From contig JAYXKI010000006.1 in the NCBI GenBank assembly GCA_037892935.1, positions 1,550,001 to 1,614,000 on the forward strand: a stretch of 64,000 nt of DNA. The letters run 5' to 3'. Source of the stretch: Phlebopus portentosus. Taxonomy: Eukaryota > Basidiomycota > Agaricomycetes > Boletales > Boletinellaceae. The notes below the pieces were generated by a model. It was not told the origin of the DNA and searched no databases. It worked only from the letters and a program-made list of their open reading frames with translations. A program made the position numbers and the translations under genes. Positions 22,901-33,095 of this stretch are shown in pieces. Position 1 is the stretch's first letter. The number at the start of each line of letters is the position of its first letter.

Positions 22901-24584
22901 CGGATAATATAGGTGGAGTGTAACTCTATAAACGCACTTTGGATGGACAAATTCTATTGAGCAATGACTTATAGCCACACTTCGTATGTCGATTGTAAAG
23001 CTGCGAGAGCACGGGTAAAACGCCTTTCAAGCGTGCGGGCGTCTTGCACGCACCCTTCCTCTGAACAACTGTCAGTCCAACAGAAACTGAGGATGAGCTG
23101 ACACAAGTACCCACATCAATCTCATTTTCTCTATTCATGAGTTTGAATCGTGAAAATATTTCGTTCCGCAATCGATGTGCATGGAAGGAGAATACGTTTT
23201 CCAGACCATACTGAAAGGGAAAAATATATTTTGCGAGATGACGAGCTTCGGACGCCCCGTTTCGATCGTCGGGCCTTAGATCGGTCTTAGCACTTCCGTT
23301 CGGCTCTAGAAGCCCTTTAGAAATGCGCCATCCTTTCATCTCCATCCGGTTTAAAACGTCTACAGAATCATCAGAACAGTGGCAAACTCAACCTGTGAGA
23401 AAACCCACGATCTGGGGGCAAACCGAGACGGACTTGTCCCGAGTTCGTTCGTCGAGGAGCTCTCGCGTAGAACACAGTCGCTCGCGCAATCGGTATCTTA
23501 GCAGCAGAACAACTTACAGCAATTACTTTTAGTAATGTCTTCCGAGGAGAATCGCAGACGTACTTCTTTGCAATAAGCGTCGCTACATCATTTTTTATTC
23601 CTGGGGATCGAGAAGGTTTCAGGCTCTTTCTCCGACGCTTAGCAGCCCTTGCGAAACTTCCCGTATCTTCATCTGTGCGTTTTCGTTTCCGAGGGAGAAC
23701 CCATCGAGTATCGACTTCGTGACTGTTGTCCTTCTTCGAAGATTCTCTCCTCGGCAAAGATTCGGGAGGCACAGAGTAAAGCAAGGGTGGACCGATTATC
23801 TGGCAATAGCAGTCGTTAGGCAGCGCGATATAAACAGAAGTTTCGGTCAATAGATGCAAAATAATAGAATCGCCAACTCTATTAGTGTATCGATAAGTAA
23901 GATATCAGAACATGAGGTCGAACTCTCGTAACGCAAGGAAGGTACACGTACCGCTTGAGAAGCAAGCACCATTCCGGGGCTTGTAAGGCTGTGACTAGTG
24001 TATTGACGAAGAAGTTTGTGACACCCTGTCTAGCACCGCCGGCACCACCTTTCGAAGTCCCCGCTAAGAGCTCGGCCTGTCAGCATGGCATCAGATACGG
24101 CAGCGAGTAAAGTACGAAAAGATTCCAAAGCAGAACGTACGGATCGATAACCAGTAGTGATGACATTCGACGGCTTGCAGCTCCGAGCAAAAAGGCGAGC
24201 GTGTGCTCTTTCAATGATCTTGATAATAATTAAAGAATCAGGTGTCGGATGGATGCAAGTTGGATGAGCTTTGAGCTGATACGCGGGGCCTACCTCTACT
24301 ATAGATGACGAGGGCGTAGACATCTGCAAACGTAAATCACGCTTTACGCCCGATTCTGCCACAATGGACCCCGTCAGCAAGTCTCGGTATGCCTGTGAAT
24401 CCGAGTCTCTGATCAAGTGGTTTCGAAGAACCTCCTTAATTCCTGACTGTGTGACTTGACCTATTTCAGGATGAGTCGCCGCATCCGATGATTGTATCAA
24501 ATAGTCTATCAGCGAGAAGACTCGACTGTGATATGAATTGAGGATACGCCATGATAGGCCTCTTGCATGATGGTTGCTTTCCAT
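19934..24584 (-). CDS. TERT: Telomerase reverse transcriptase, catalytic subunit
   Basis: Adds telomere repeats using an RNA template. Motifs read in order on the minus strand. N-terminus MESNHHARGLSWRILNSYHS then VFSLIDYL, and PSNVITTGYR, as in TEN domains. Linker: VYIALPNDCYCQIIGPPL followed by a basic KRKR/KRRRK nuclear signal. RNA-binding part: LYNRHTKCGYKSLLNRICP, SEARHLAKYIFPFQYGLENV, IPHSLWGCEKNRKMVF. T motif: FWYFDQFLLPLLR then TTFYITDSSAYRNRVLYF. RT motifs 1 and 2: YSFVRLLPKESGVRPIVNLR. Motif A: LYFVKVDVQACFDTI. Motif B': RVGIPQGSVLSTLLCSFF. Motif C: VLLRLIDDFLFITTD. Motif E region: HPEYGCFISREKTLTNF. C-terminal extension: FPWCGYLIHTEDLSI, RVNVYQAFVLTAMKMHAYIR and, after a final intron (A|AA), IRYTYASIRNKTLGKLARES with a stop at 19934. 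All three catalytic Asp are present. Many introns. The start could lie upstream in an extra exon. Confidence 0.93.
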
Positions 24585-25109
24585 GACGCATATCGATAAG
24601 GCCAGAGATTCACGTCGGTGTTTTTGAAGTAACGAGTCACGGTGGAAGTAGAGCGAGAGAAGAGAAGGTCAAGTTGTAACTCCGCGAAGTGGCCATGTGA
24701 GAACACGGTGAGTCACAAGTAGTCACGTCACGGGTACTTTATCCATATTTTGCTAGAATGTACATACATATATAGATTTCAATTAGACAAATAGACATTC
24801 ACTGCGTTCCATGTGTTTCTACTGTACGTCATGTAGATTAGAGTAGCTTGGGTAACATGATTATAAAAGACTGTCTAGTGAGCCCATGTGACTGGATTGA
24901 ATGTAGTCAATTATATGTCATGTGAGTGTAACCTAAAAGAACCTTGTGTAGTCAGCTTGACGGATCAGGCAGTTGATTCCCGTATACGTCCTATCTAGAT
25001 CGACTTTAGATGTCTGTAGATAAGATAAACACTGCCACTCTGATAAACTTGTGATCGCGACTTCGACGCGACTTTTTACAAGTCTATCTTTACCACTTAC
25101 TTGCTCGTC
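24585..25109. promoter_or_regulatory. Gap between TERT and the transposase gene
   Basis: About 525 bp holding the TERT promoter and the left end of the putative transposon. AT-rich. I looked for a short inverted repeat matching the right side (near 30303-30406) and for terminal CACTA and found none convincing; TAGTG occurs once near 24874. Confidence 0.35.
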
Positions 25110-28100
25110 ATGCCCAGCTTGCTCAGAACGACAAAACGAAGCTCGACCACGTACCAGCAGGCCAAGGTAACCTGTTTATGTCAAGAATGCTGGCAGAAGA
25201 GCGAGGGTCGTGGATTCAAGATACCCAAATATAAGGCGCGACGGCATGCTCTCCTTCATCCAAGAACAAAAAATTTGCTCCCACCGCCTTCGGATTCAAG
25301 ATACCGTGCCCAACCTTTCGAACGTCCGATCTCAATACAAGCAACAGCAACAGCAACAGCGGCAACAACAACAACAGCAGCAGCAGCAACAACAACAGCA
25401 ACTGCAGTAGTCGCTGCTCCAGTCGCTGCTGCGGCTGCGGCTGCGGCTGCGGCGGCGGAACCTTCTAGTCATCTTCTACAGACCGGTTCCGCTCGAATGG
25501 AGTCAGTTCATGTCGGGGATGGAGTCGAATGGGACTGGAATGACGCAGGCGGAATGGATCTAGGTGCGTAAATTATCTTTCTCACCCTTAGCGATGTAAC
25601 TCATCCTGGTGTGGTAGATTGCTTCGAACTCGCTCAGAATGACATCGAAACTGGCCGGAACCCAAGTTCTGATCAAGAAGAAACTACAGACGATGATCAG
25701 GAAGTAAGCTCGACGCATACAACTAACTTGTCAACTTCTGCTATCCCGCCTGAACTCGTTCGTCCATCGTACATCTTTCCTCCCAAAAAGCCGATGCCTA
25801 GACCTCAGGAAATTCTGGAGGACTCTGATACCTGTCTGTTCTGGAGAATTATTATGCTTCTTGTAATCTGGCTGCATCTGACCTACCATTTGTCACATCG
25901 CGGCTGCGACCTTATTCTTCGTGTTCTTAGCCTCGTCTTCGCGCTTTTGAATGCCTTTCCTAGCAGTTCAGATCCTATTCTAAGTCTCCGTTCAGCCTTC
26001 CGAAGATTTCATCTTGAGGACTCATTCCTCGTCTTACCTATTTGTACAAATTGTGGAAAGGTCGCTCCTCCTTATTCGCCTGTGGATTCTATTTGCTCTG
26101 ATTGCTCCACTGTTCTTTTCGACTCGTCTACTGCGATCTCAAGAAACTTGAAGAGTATAAAACCATTTATACAGCTCCCATACAACTCGTTGACTCATCA
26201 GATTACTGATCTCCTTAGTCGTGAAGGAATGGAGGAGGCCATCGACGAGTGGCGCTCTCGGGAACGGACGGACGGCGTCCTGCAAGACATCATGGATGGC
26301 GAGGTGTGGAAAACAATTGCGGGCCCGGATGGCAAGCCATTTTTCGACAATGACCCTGATCGATCAAGCAAGGATGAGATTCGAATAGGTATAACTTTGG
26401 GATTTGACGGGTGAGCTCCATCCGTGTATTCTATCTCATCGATTGAAGAGTTGCATTTCTCTACAGATTCGCCTACCAGACTAGCAGGACAGCGGCATCG
26501 TACTCGTCCGATGTACTCTCTTGTTCCATAGCAAATTTACCTATCCAACTAAAGTAAGTCGCTTACTCTCATAAAACCAGTCATTTTTAACAAATCGACT
26601 CTATCAGGTGCCTCACACGGAATCTTTTGATTCTATGCATCTACCCGGGACCAAAGGCCCCGGGTTGGAAGCAAACTCAACAAATAATGGTGTATGTCGT
26701 TGACGAGCTCATGCATCTTTTCCAGGAAGGTGTACGTATCCCTACTTTGTTATATCCAGAAGGTAAGTCGCGTAAACATGCGAGACTCGAGTTAGTGATA
26801 GATCCTAGCTGAGTATAGTCCTACAGGTCGTCTCGTCCGTGTCATCCTGGTTGCCGTATGCTGCGATCACCCGGCGCTTTGTCGAATGGTGGGGTTTGCT
26901 GACCATAACCATCAGCACCGCTTTTGTACACGGTGTACCATCCCTCACAAAGAACTTCGGACAGAAAATGGTCTAAAAGATAGTAAGTTTTTATTCGGTG
27001 ATGGTCAACGTTCGACTGATTTACATTGGAATATTATAGGCTATGCTCATCGAACTGGCAATGAGCATAGAGAAAATGCCTTCCAGTTTCTGGCGGCCAG
27101 CGAGGATGAGAAGGACGAAATTTTTGAACAGAAGGGAGCGCGCTACACCGAGCTAGCGAGACTCCCATATTTCGATGCCGTCAGGATGACGGTCATCGAT
27201 CCAATGCATAATATGCTTCTTGGTGTGTCATTCCTGAATATTTGCATTCCCTTATATCGCATACTGCGTGTGCACTCTCAAGTACGTCATTCAGGTATTA
27301 TGAGATCCCAATGGCACGATTCGCTCATCAAGACGGAGTCCTTACGAAAACGTACCGAGCCGAACCGTGTACCTCGTGAGCTCGATCTTTTGAACAGGTA
27401 TCTCAAAGAGGTGAGTGTATTAATCTAATCGTCTTTTATCCTTTCTTTCTATCTTGGAACGTGGGTGTGTGTATCTATAGTTCGAGATGCCGTCCTGGGT
27501 AGGCCGGCTTCCTTCCGATGCTGGGTATCCTGCTGCAGGTTCGTTGAGCGCCGATGAGTACAAAGCGCTCCTTCTGGTTTATCTTCCACTTATCGTGAGT
27601 ATTTCGTCAGTGTACGATGTATAGTTCCAGAGGTGACGCATGCCATTTCAGTTGCCGTTTATCTGGGAAGAATGGCAACCCGTAGCTCGGAAGGAGTATG
27701 GGAAGAAACTTATGAACTGGCAGAAGAAAGAGACGGCAAGACGAAAGCGCGTGGCTTCAGGAAAGGCTCGCAAAGGCGACGATACTCCCTTGCCAAAGCC
27801 CATCTTGCGTATGCACGAAGAGGAAGCCGATAACTTCCTCAATCTCGCCGCATCACTAAAAATCATACTTTCTCGATCGATTTTGGTAACTGATCTTCCC
27901 CGCGCGCGTTTTTTTCTGCAGAAATACTTGCAGATATACCTAAAGGTGAGCCGAGCTATTTTTCGAACGAATGAAAAAAAGTATTTCATTTTCATCCCTT
28001 AGATTCACCCGTCAGACGTGAAGCCCAATTTTCATTGGGCTGTGCATATATTTGATCAAATCAGCGACTACGGACCAGTTTACGGGTTCTGGTCCTTTAC

Positions 28101-29209
28101 GAATGAACGCCTCAACAAACTACTCAAAAGCTATAATACCAACAATCATGGAGGCGGGGAGGTCGAGACAAGCTTCATGCGCGCGCATATACGAGACTCG
28201 CGAATTCGCGATCTCGCTCTGGGGGCAAGGAGGAGCGAAGATTTTGGCCTGAGAGAGGCGGCCTTACTCTTGCTCCAAACGGATAACGATAATCGAGGGA
28301 CAGTTGCGGGAATGGCTAGAGAATTAGACGAAGCGGCAAACGAAGGTAAGAACATAAATTGATTTGTTCACTTTTGCTTCGTTTCTATGTGCTCTTTATG
28401 TTCTCAGCTGCTCAGAAACTTTCCCTGGGACCTGGAGCGAAAGAGCTGCTGCCGAAATCACTGCAGAGAGACTTTCTGGACTTTTACAGCTCTCATTATC
28501 CCTTGGCGAGGATTTGCTCGCGCACTGCAAGTATCGACCCTGGTGATTCGACGAACTTCCTTCGCGACAGCGCTACCTCTCACAAACATATCATACTTAA
28601 TGGCCGGCGCGTAGTAGCTTCATCAAGTCCCTTCAAGGCGCCAAACTCCATCATTCAAGCTCGTTTTCGTACTACAAAGTTTGTTGGGCAGGTATATGAT
28701 ATTTTCACGCACTTCCAGCCTCCTCTGTCAAGTCCATTGATACTTCTCCACGTTCGCTGGTTTCAACCACTCCGTTCTGGGGTCTTCAACTCGCAATTAT
28801 GGAACGAACGGTATGTATTTATGATCTCGAACATCTTCTTTCGGATTTCACGATCACGATTTCAAGTCCTGAACTCGAAGTTGCGTTCTTCGAGTTCGAT
28901 TCGTATTTAGACCCAACAACCAGTGGCCCCCTTTCCTTAATAACTCCCGGCGACTTTATTTCTCAAGCCTGTAGAGTGCGCATCGTTTATCATCCCCGAC
29001 GCGACGAGGATGACGATGACGACGACGACGAAGAGGACGATGACGAATACATTCGGATCTGGGCGACCATCGGACTAACAAAGGTACGCTCACATTTCTA
29101 TAGCATATACTCTGCCATTCACGATTATACTGTACAGGACTCTATCACTATCTAACTTGACCTTTCGAAACAGCGTTCAAGAAACTTCGTGCACGTTCAA
29201 GACATCTAG
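25110..29209 (+). CDS. Tnp2-family transposase (CACTA/Plavaka-like)
   Basis: Cuts and joins transposon ends. About a dozen exons; each intron I checked keeps the frame, for example GG|A at 26410, CTAAA|G, GAAG|GT, GATA|GC and G|GT. The N-terminal CLCQECWQKSEGRGFKIPKY resembles a zinc-binding start. A CAG/CAA-rich tract (about 25338-25460) codes for Ala/Thr repeats in this frame. The core has RIGITLGFDGFAYQTSR with a likely first catalytic Asp, LCIYPGPKAPGWK, DHNHQHRFCTRCTIPHKEL, MTVIDPMHNMLLGI with the second Asp, and PVYGFWSFTNERLNKLLKSY with the likely Glu, followed by NTNNHGGGEVETSFMR. These are the recurrent blocks of mushroom Tnp2 proteins. A long acidic run lies near the C-terminus (about 29010-29050). 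The gene ends VHVQDI. No stop or frameshift seen, so it may encode a full protein. Confidence 0.8.
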
Positions 29210-29272
29210 AGTTACCAGAAGAGTACATGCGTCCAGACTGGATGATTCTTACGGTTCTCCCAATTCCATCAC

Positions 29273-30302
29273 TCACGCGAACCCTTCTGGATCCTTGTCA
29301 GCCATGTTGAGAGTGTTGCCCTCTTCCTCGTGTGCCGCAAGCCACTCTGGATCGACCATGAAGGGAAGGATCGGCGACTTTCCGTTAGGAGGCGCCGGAT
29401 CCTCCTTACCGAAGTCGACCTTCGGTACCAGGACCCTCGCACGGCCCCGTTTTTTCTTCTGACTGCGCATCGAGGCTAGTAGCGCGTCAAGCTCTTGCAT
29501 AATACCGTCGTACTATCAGGAGGTAAGTACATTTGAAATTACGCCAGCTTTATAGTACTCACTTTTTCCGAACGAAAAGTTTTTTTTTTTTTTTCCCAGA
29601 CGGGTGCATTCTGGATCTGTTCCGCCTGGGAGATATTCACCTTCCTGGCCATTTTGAAGTAATGAGCGTCCTTCGCCTCCTGGACTTTTTTCTCCATCTT
29701 TTTCGTTCCGTCCTCGTCGTCACTCGCTTCTGAACATTCGGAAACTTCAGGAGTATCGAGCTCGCTCTGATACTCCGTCATATAGTTGGGATCGAACACC
29801 TCGTCTGGTAAGTCGCATTTATGCTTCGCTTCGTAAGCTTCCCTGGCCCCTTTTCGACTGTTGCTGAGCTTTTTTTTACTTCAGTTTTCTTTTCGTGATC
29901 TGCATACAGTGTAAGTACTCACTGCTATCTGTCGTGCATACCGACGGTTCTGTCTTTGCCAATCTTCTTTCTTCTTTTTCTTCTTGTCATCCTTCTCTGT
30001 CTGATGAACCGCCTTCCAACCATTGAAGGTTCGTCTCGCGAATACACGAAGGTCGTCGAGGGTAAACTCGTGTCCCTCGTATTCATACTTGCCAGGAACT
30101 GACGACTATCATACATTCAGGTTATTTTTTCATCTCCTAATTGAAATCATCCGGTACGCACCTTGTTCTCCTCTGCAACTAATTTGGCCGCTCGCTCAAT
30201 AATTTCTCGGTTCGGGCTTTCTGTAGCCATGCGCGTATAGTCTGGAGCCATTGTCTCCTCTCCTTCAATTTCATCTTCGTTTCGTCCTGTGAGTCCTTTC
30301 AT
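29273..30302 (-). CDS. Acidic orphan protein, probable transposon partner gene
   Basis: Four exons. The likely start is MKGLTGRNEDEIEGEETM at 30302; an upstream frame with a hydrophobic stretch (to about 30410) runs into the next gene and is less likely. Next come MATESPNREIIERAAKLVAE, GHEFTLDDLRVFARRTFNGW and a basic run KEDDKKKKKKEDWQRQNRR. Then FDPNYMTEYQSELDTPEVSE, an acidic SEASDDEDG stretch, and EAKDAHYFKMARKVNISQAE. The last exon is joined as SEK|YDGIMQELDALLASMRSQ with a basic KKKRGRARVLVPKVDFG tail, ending DPEGFA at 29273. Alternating acidic and basic low-complexity parts suggest a DNA- or chromatin-associated protein. I do not recognise the family. It converges with the transposase gene with only 63 bp between stops. 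Confidence 0.55.
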
Positions 30303-30406
30303 TGTGGATTTGACCCTATCGAGACAACCCGGTATCCGAAATAAAATAAAACAGACCACATTACACACGACAGCGACAACAAGTTTGATAATTGATACAT
30401 GACTCA

Positions 30407-31460
30407 TCACTCTTTGACCTCTTCAATCCTCGCCGGTTCCGACGTCGAGGCCTCACCTTCCGCGGTCGGTCTGGTCTCGGCGTCGAAGATATCTTTATTA
30501 TTCAAGAAGCCTGTAAAGCCACCTTTCAGCCCCGGGGTGCACGCACGTAAAGACGCTCAAGCTGACCTCTCAATTTGTTGGTTGCCCGCCGCTCACGTTC
30601 TTTGTCTTTTATACGCAAAGCTTCTAGTTCAGCCTTGATTGTCGGCGCCTCTGAAATTCGGTTAGAAGAGTCGCCAGTCACTCGAGTCTGCGGAAAGAAG
30701 CGTGATCGAGAACTCACCGACAGGATTTTTCTGAAGAAGCTCATTGAACATTGGCTCAGCCTTCTCAAAAAAACCTTGTTCGCCTAACGCCTTAGCCTTG
30801 CGGAAGAGTGCCTTGTAGTTGTCTTTGTTCAGCGCTAGGGCCTTCAGAGTGCCATCCGATGTTAGCAAGCAAATAAAACACGATTGACCTCTCAGAGAAT
30901 CTCTTCACAATTTACCGAGTCAACGCACCTGATCCGCGGTCTCTATCGTCCGCTGATAGTTGTTAAGCCTGAGATGGCATGCAGCCATATTAGAATAGAC
31001 CTTCCCGAGCTCCTCATCCAACTTTGGGCGGAAGTGAGGAGGTGGCGTAGGCCATTGGACTTAGTGGCGCACCTGACTCTTCACCTTTGTATCACCACCG
31101 AAAGCTGTAGGGTTTTGTCTGAAGTAGTCATCAGATTAGAGCAAGGCGTAAGAGAAAGAATATTTACCGAACCAAGCCTTTCCAATGCAGCAAGACCTTG
31201 CTCTTTAATATGAGCGAAATGAGACTCAGAGACATGGTAGGGCCGTACCTTGTGATACTTTGCTAAAGCTTCAGAGTTGCAGTCAGCATGAGGAAGCCAC
31301 GATCACAATACCAAAGACCCTCTGACTCACCCGCTTTGGGATCCGTACCAAACAATGCATCCCCAGTTGTCTTGATTTGTTTGCCCTCAAGATATGTCTC
31401 CAACTTCTCTAGAGGGATTTCATCCTCGATTTTCAGGATCTCTAGTCCGCTCTCAGCCAT
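30407..31460 (-). CDS. TPR-repeat protein, FKBP/co-chaperone-like
   Basis: Starts MAESGLEILKIEDEIPLEKL at 31460, continuing ETYLEGKQIKTTGDALFGTD. The later exons give TPR helices: KLDEELGKVYSNMAACHLRL with NNYQRTI, then TLKALALNKDNYKALFRKAK with ALGEQGFFEKAEPMF. A charged helix RIKDKERERRATNKLRG follows. The last intron (G|GTCAGC...GAAAG|GT) joins to GFTGFLNNKDIFDAETRP and the end EARIEEVKE-like tail with the stop at 30407. This arrangement is that of three-TPR Hsp90 co-chaperones and FKBP-type TPR domains, but no prolyl-isomerase domain is visible, so the exact partner is unknown. Five to six introns. The transposon-associated gene starts only about 105 bp downstream. Confidence 0.7.
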
Positions 31461-31700
31461 ACTCAGCCAAATGGTCTTGTAAGAGGGTGTCGACGATAGA
31501 TCAAAAGAGATAGAAGATTGTGAGAACAACACAAGATGAAATCTGAGTCCACGCGTCTGGCCAGGCGCCGAGGTGCTGCTTAAATAGCGTGTGACATATG
31601 CGCGCCGTAACAATGGCGTGACTCTGTCACGATCGACCTTCGTTGCGTTGCAACGATTCTTCCTCACCAAACATCAAAGGACAACACGGCACATCCACCC

Positions 31701-31995
31701 ATGGCTCTCCTATCCAACATTCTCGGCTTCTCCGCCTTGGGCCTTGCTGCCCGTTTCGGCCAGCTTGGTATCCAGAAGCGCAACCTTTTCGACAGTATGT
31801 GCAATTACTTCCAATGAGTCGAGTTGACTCTGACTCCGGTCTATTTCAGACTTATCGGGGCACGCCATTGCGATGGGTGTCTTTGGCTATGGAGGATATT
31901 GGGCATACAAATGGGACTTGCGAGCCGCAGAACTTCTATCCCAAAAACGCGCAGAGATCGAGGCACGACGACAAAGTGCAAGCGGAACGCAATGA
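31701..31995 (+). CDS. Small single-helix protein, probably mitochondrial inner membrane
   Basis: Two exons joined at GACA|AC over a roughly 50-nt intron (31795 to about 31850). The 79-residue product starts MALLSNILGFSALGLAARFG, QLGIQKRNLFDN, then has the hydrophobic GHAIAMGVFGYGGYWAYKW and a charged helix ELLSQKRAEIEARRQSASG. One or two membrane helices, basic residues and small size fit a respiratory-complex accessory subunit. I cannot name it. The stop TGA overlaps the ATG of a second spliced short frame by the pattern ATGA (31992-31995). Convergent with the large minus-strand gene at 33096. Confidence 0.6.
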
Positions 31996-32133
31996 AGATG
32001 ATGGCCAGCGCTGCGTGGACGTTTCCAGGCGGCCTTGCCCTCCCTTTTGTGTTGAGGTATGTTGAATCAAGCTAAACCAAGAGCCGATCCTGACATGAAC
32101 TCGTATCTGTAGCACAATCACTGTGGAGTAGCT
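31992..32133 (+). other. Short spliced downstream open frame overlapping the stop
   Basis: ATG at 31992 overlaps the upstream TGA. It reads MKMMASAAWTFPGGLALPFV, then an intron of about 55 nt (GTATGT...CTGTAG) in phase, then TITVE and a stop near 32131-32133. 27 codons. The clean intron shows this region is transcribed and spliced, but it may simply be 3' UTR. Confidence 0.3.
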
Positions 32134-33095
32134 CCGTCTTACCAATCACCATGCTTCTTTCCACTGCAACTGTCGCTACACTCTTCCATCGCAGAAAGTT
32201 GGCACATTTTTTACCTATGTTGAATCCTAGGTTGCTGAGAACGTAGGAACGAATGCAATTTACCTTTCAATTTGCAGATTACATGCTTTTTGGACAACAC
32301 AGTATGCAACAGGAACAATTGATTAAGAAAGGAATTGCATTAAAAGCGGACGGTGATGAGTCATAGACTGAAATGATCACAGAGATAACGGAAGGAAGGT
32401 GGGATGAATATGTGGTATTCAAGCATCAAAGGAGTGAAGGATCGGATTCAAGTTGAGAAAAGAAACTGAGAGGCGAAAATGACATTGAAGAAGAATCGAA
32501 CGGGGCGAAAATTGATAGAAAAAAGGGATGGAGGAGTAAGCAAAGTGACTGGCGCCACCAGGAATTTCCAAAGTACATAGATCTTGAACTGAAAATTTTC
32601 GCCTTCTGCGGCAACAGAGATTGTTAGTAAGAAAGAAAAAGAACGAAAGATAGACGAAACTGAGAAAAGTGTGGATGATCAGCAGGAGAACGCAGTAACA
32701 AAGGGTTAGTGAAGTGTGAGCGCTGTCCACGAAGTACAAGTACAAGCGAGGACATCCGTTTGGGTTTCGAGAAAAAAAAATCCAGGAATATACAAGTCAG
32801 CGATAATCGAAGCTAGTCGATGGCGGAAATAGAAGCTGGGAGTTGAGAATCCAAAAGTGAAAGGAGCGTCGATATGAGGTCAATGATATGAGTTAAGAGG
32901 AATTCAGGGAAATAAAGGAGCGACGTGTTAGCGAGTCAATGGATGCATCAGATGATTGGGATTTATGGGCCCATGATCGTGAGGAACACATGGACTGATA
33001 CTGCGGTGATGTACTTATTCAATCACCTGCTTGGGACGCTTTCGTCCCGTCTGTATTTTGTAATGTGGCTTGGGCGAAGTTGGGCGAAGTAAGGC
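32134..33095. other. Convergent intergenic region
   Basis: Roughly 960 bp between two convergent genes. A minus frame 32419-32745 is hydrophobic and Ser/Phe-rich, but it lacks splice support and looks like T-rich UTR. No gene supported. Confidence 0.35.

Larger units (their letters stand above)
25110..30302. mobile_element. Putative CACTA-like (Plavaka/Tnp2-type) DNA transposon, minimal extent
   Basis: Two genes tail-to-tail: a Tnp2-type transposase (+, 25110-29209) and an acidic orphan gene (-, 29273-30302), stops 63 bp apart. The limits given are coding limits only. Terminal inverted repeats and a target-site duplication were not found by eye, so true ends lie somewhere in 24600-25109 and 30303-30406. 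Assigning the minus gene to the element is inference from its tight packing and lack of a known host family. Confidence 0.5.

Noticed and set aside
32419..32745. Minus-strand frame rich in Phe, Leu and Ser
   Set aside because: Composition fits T-rich untranslated sequence; no CaaX or other motif to make it a pheromone precursor, which I considered.
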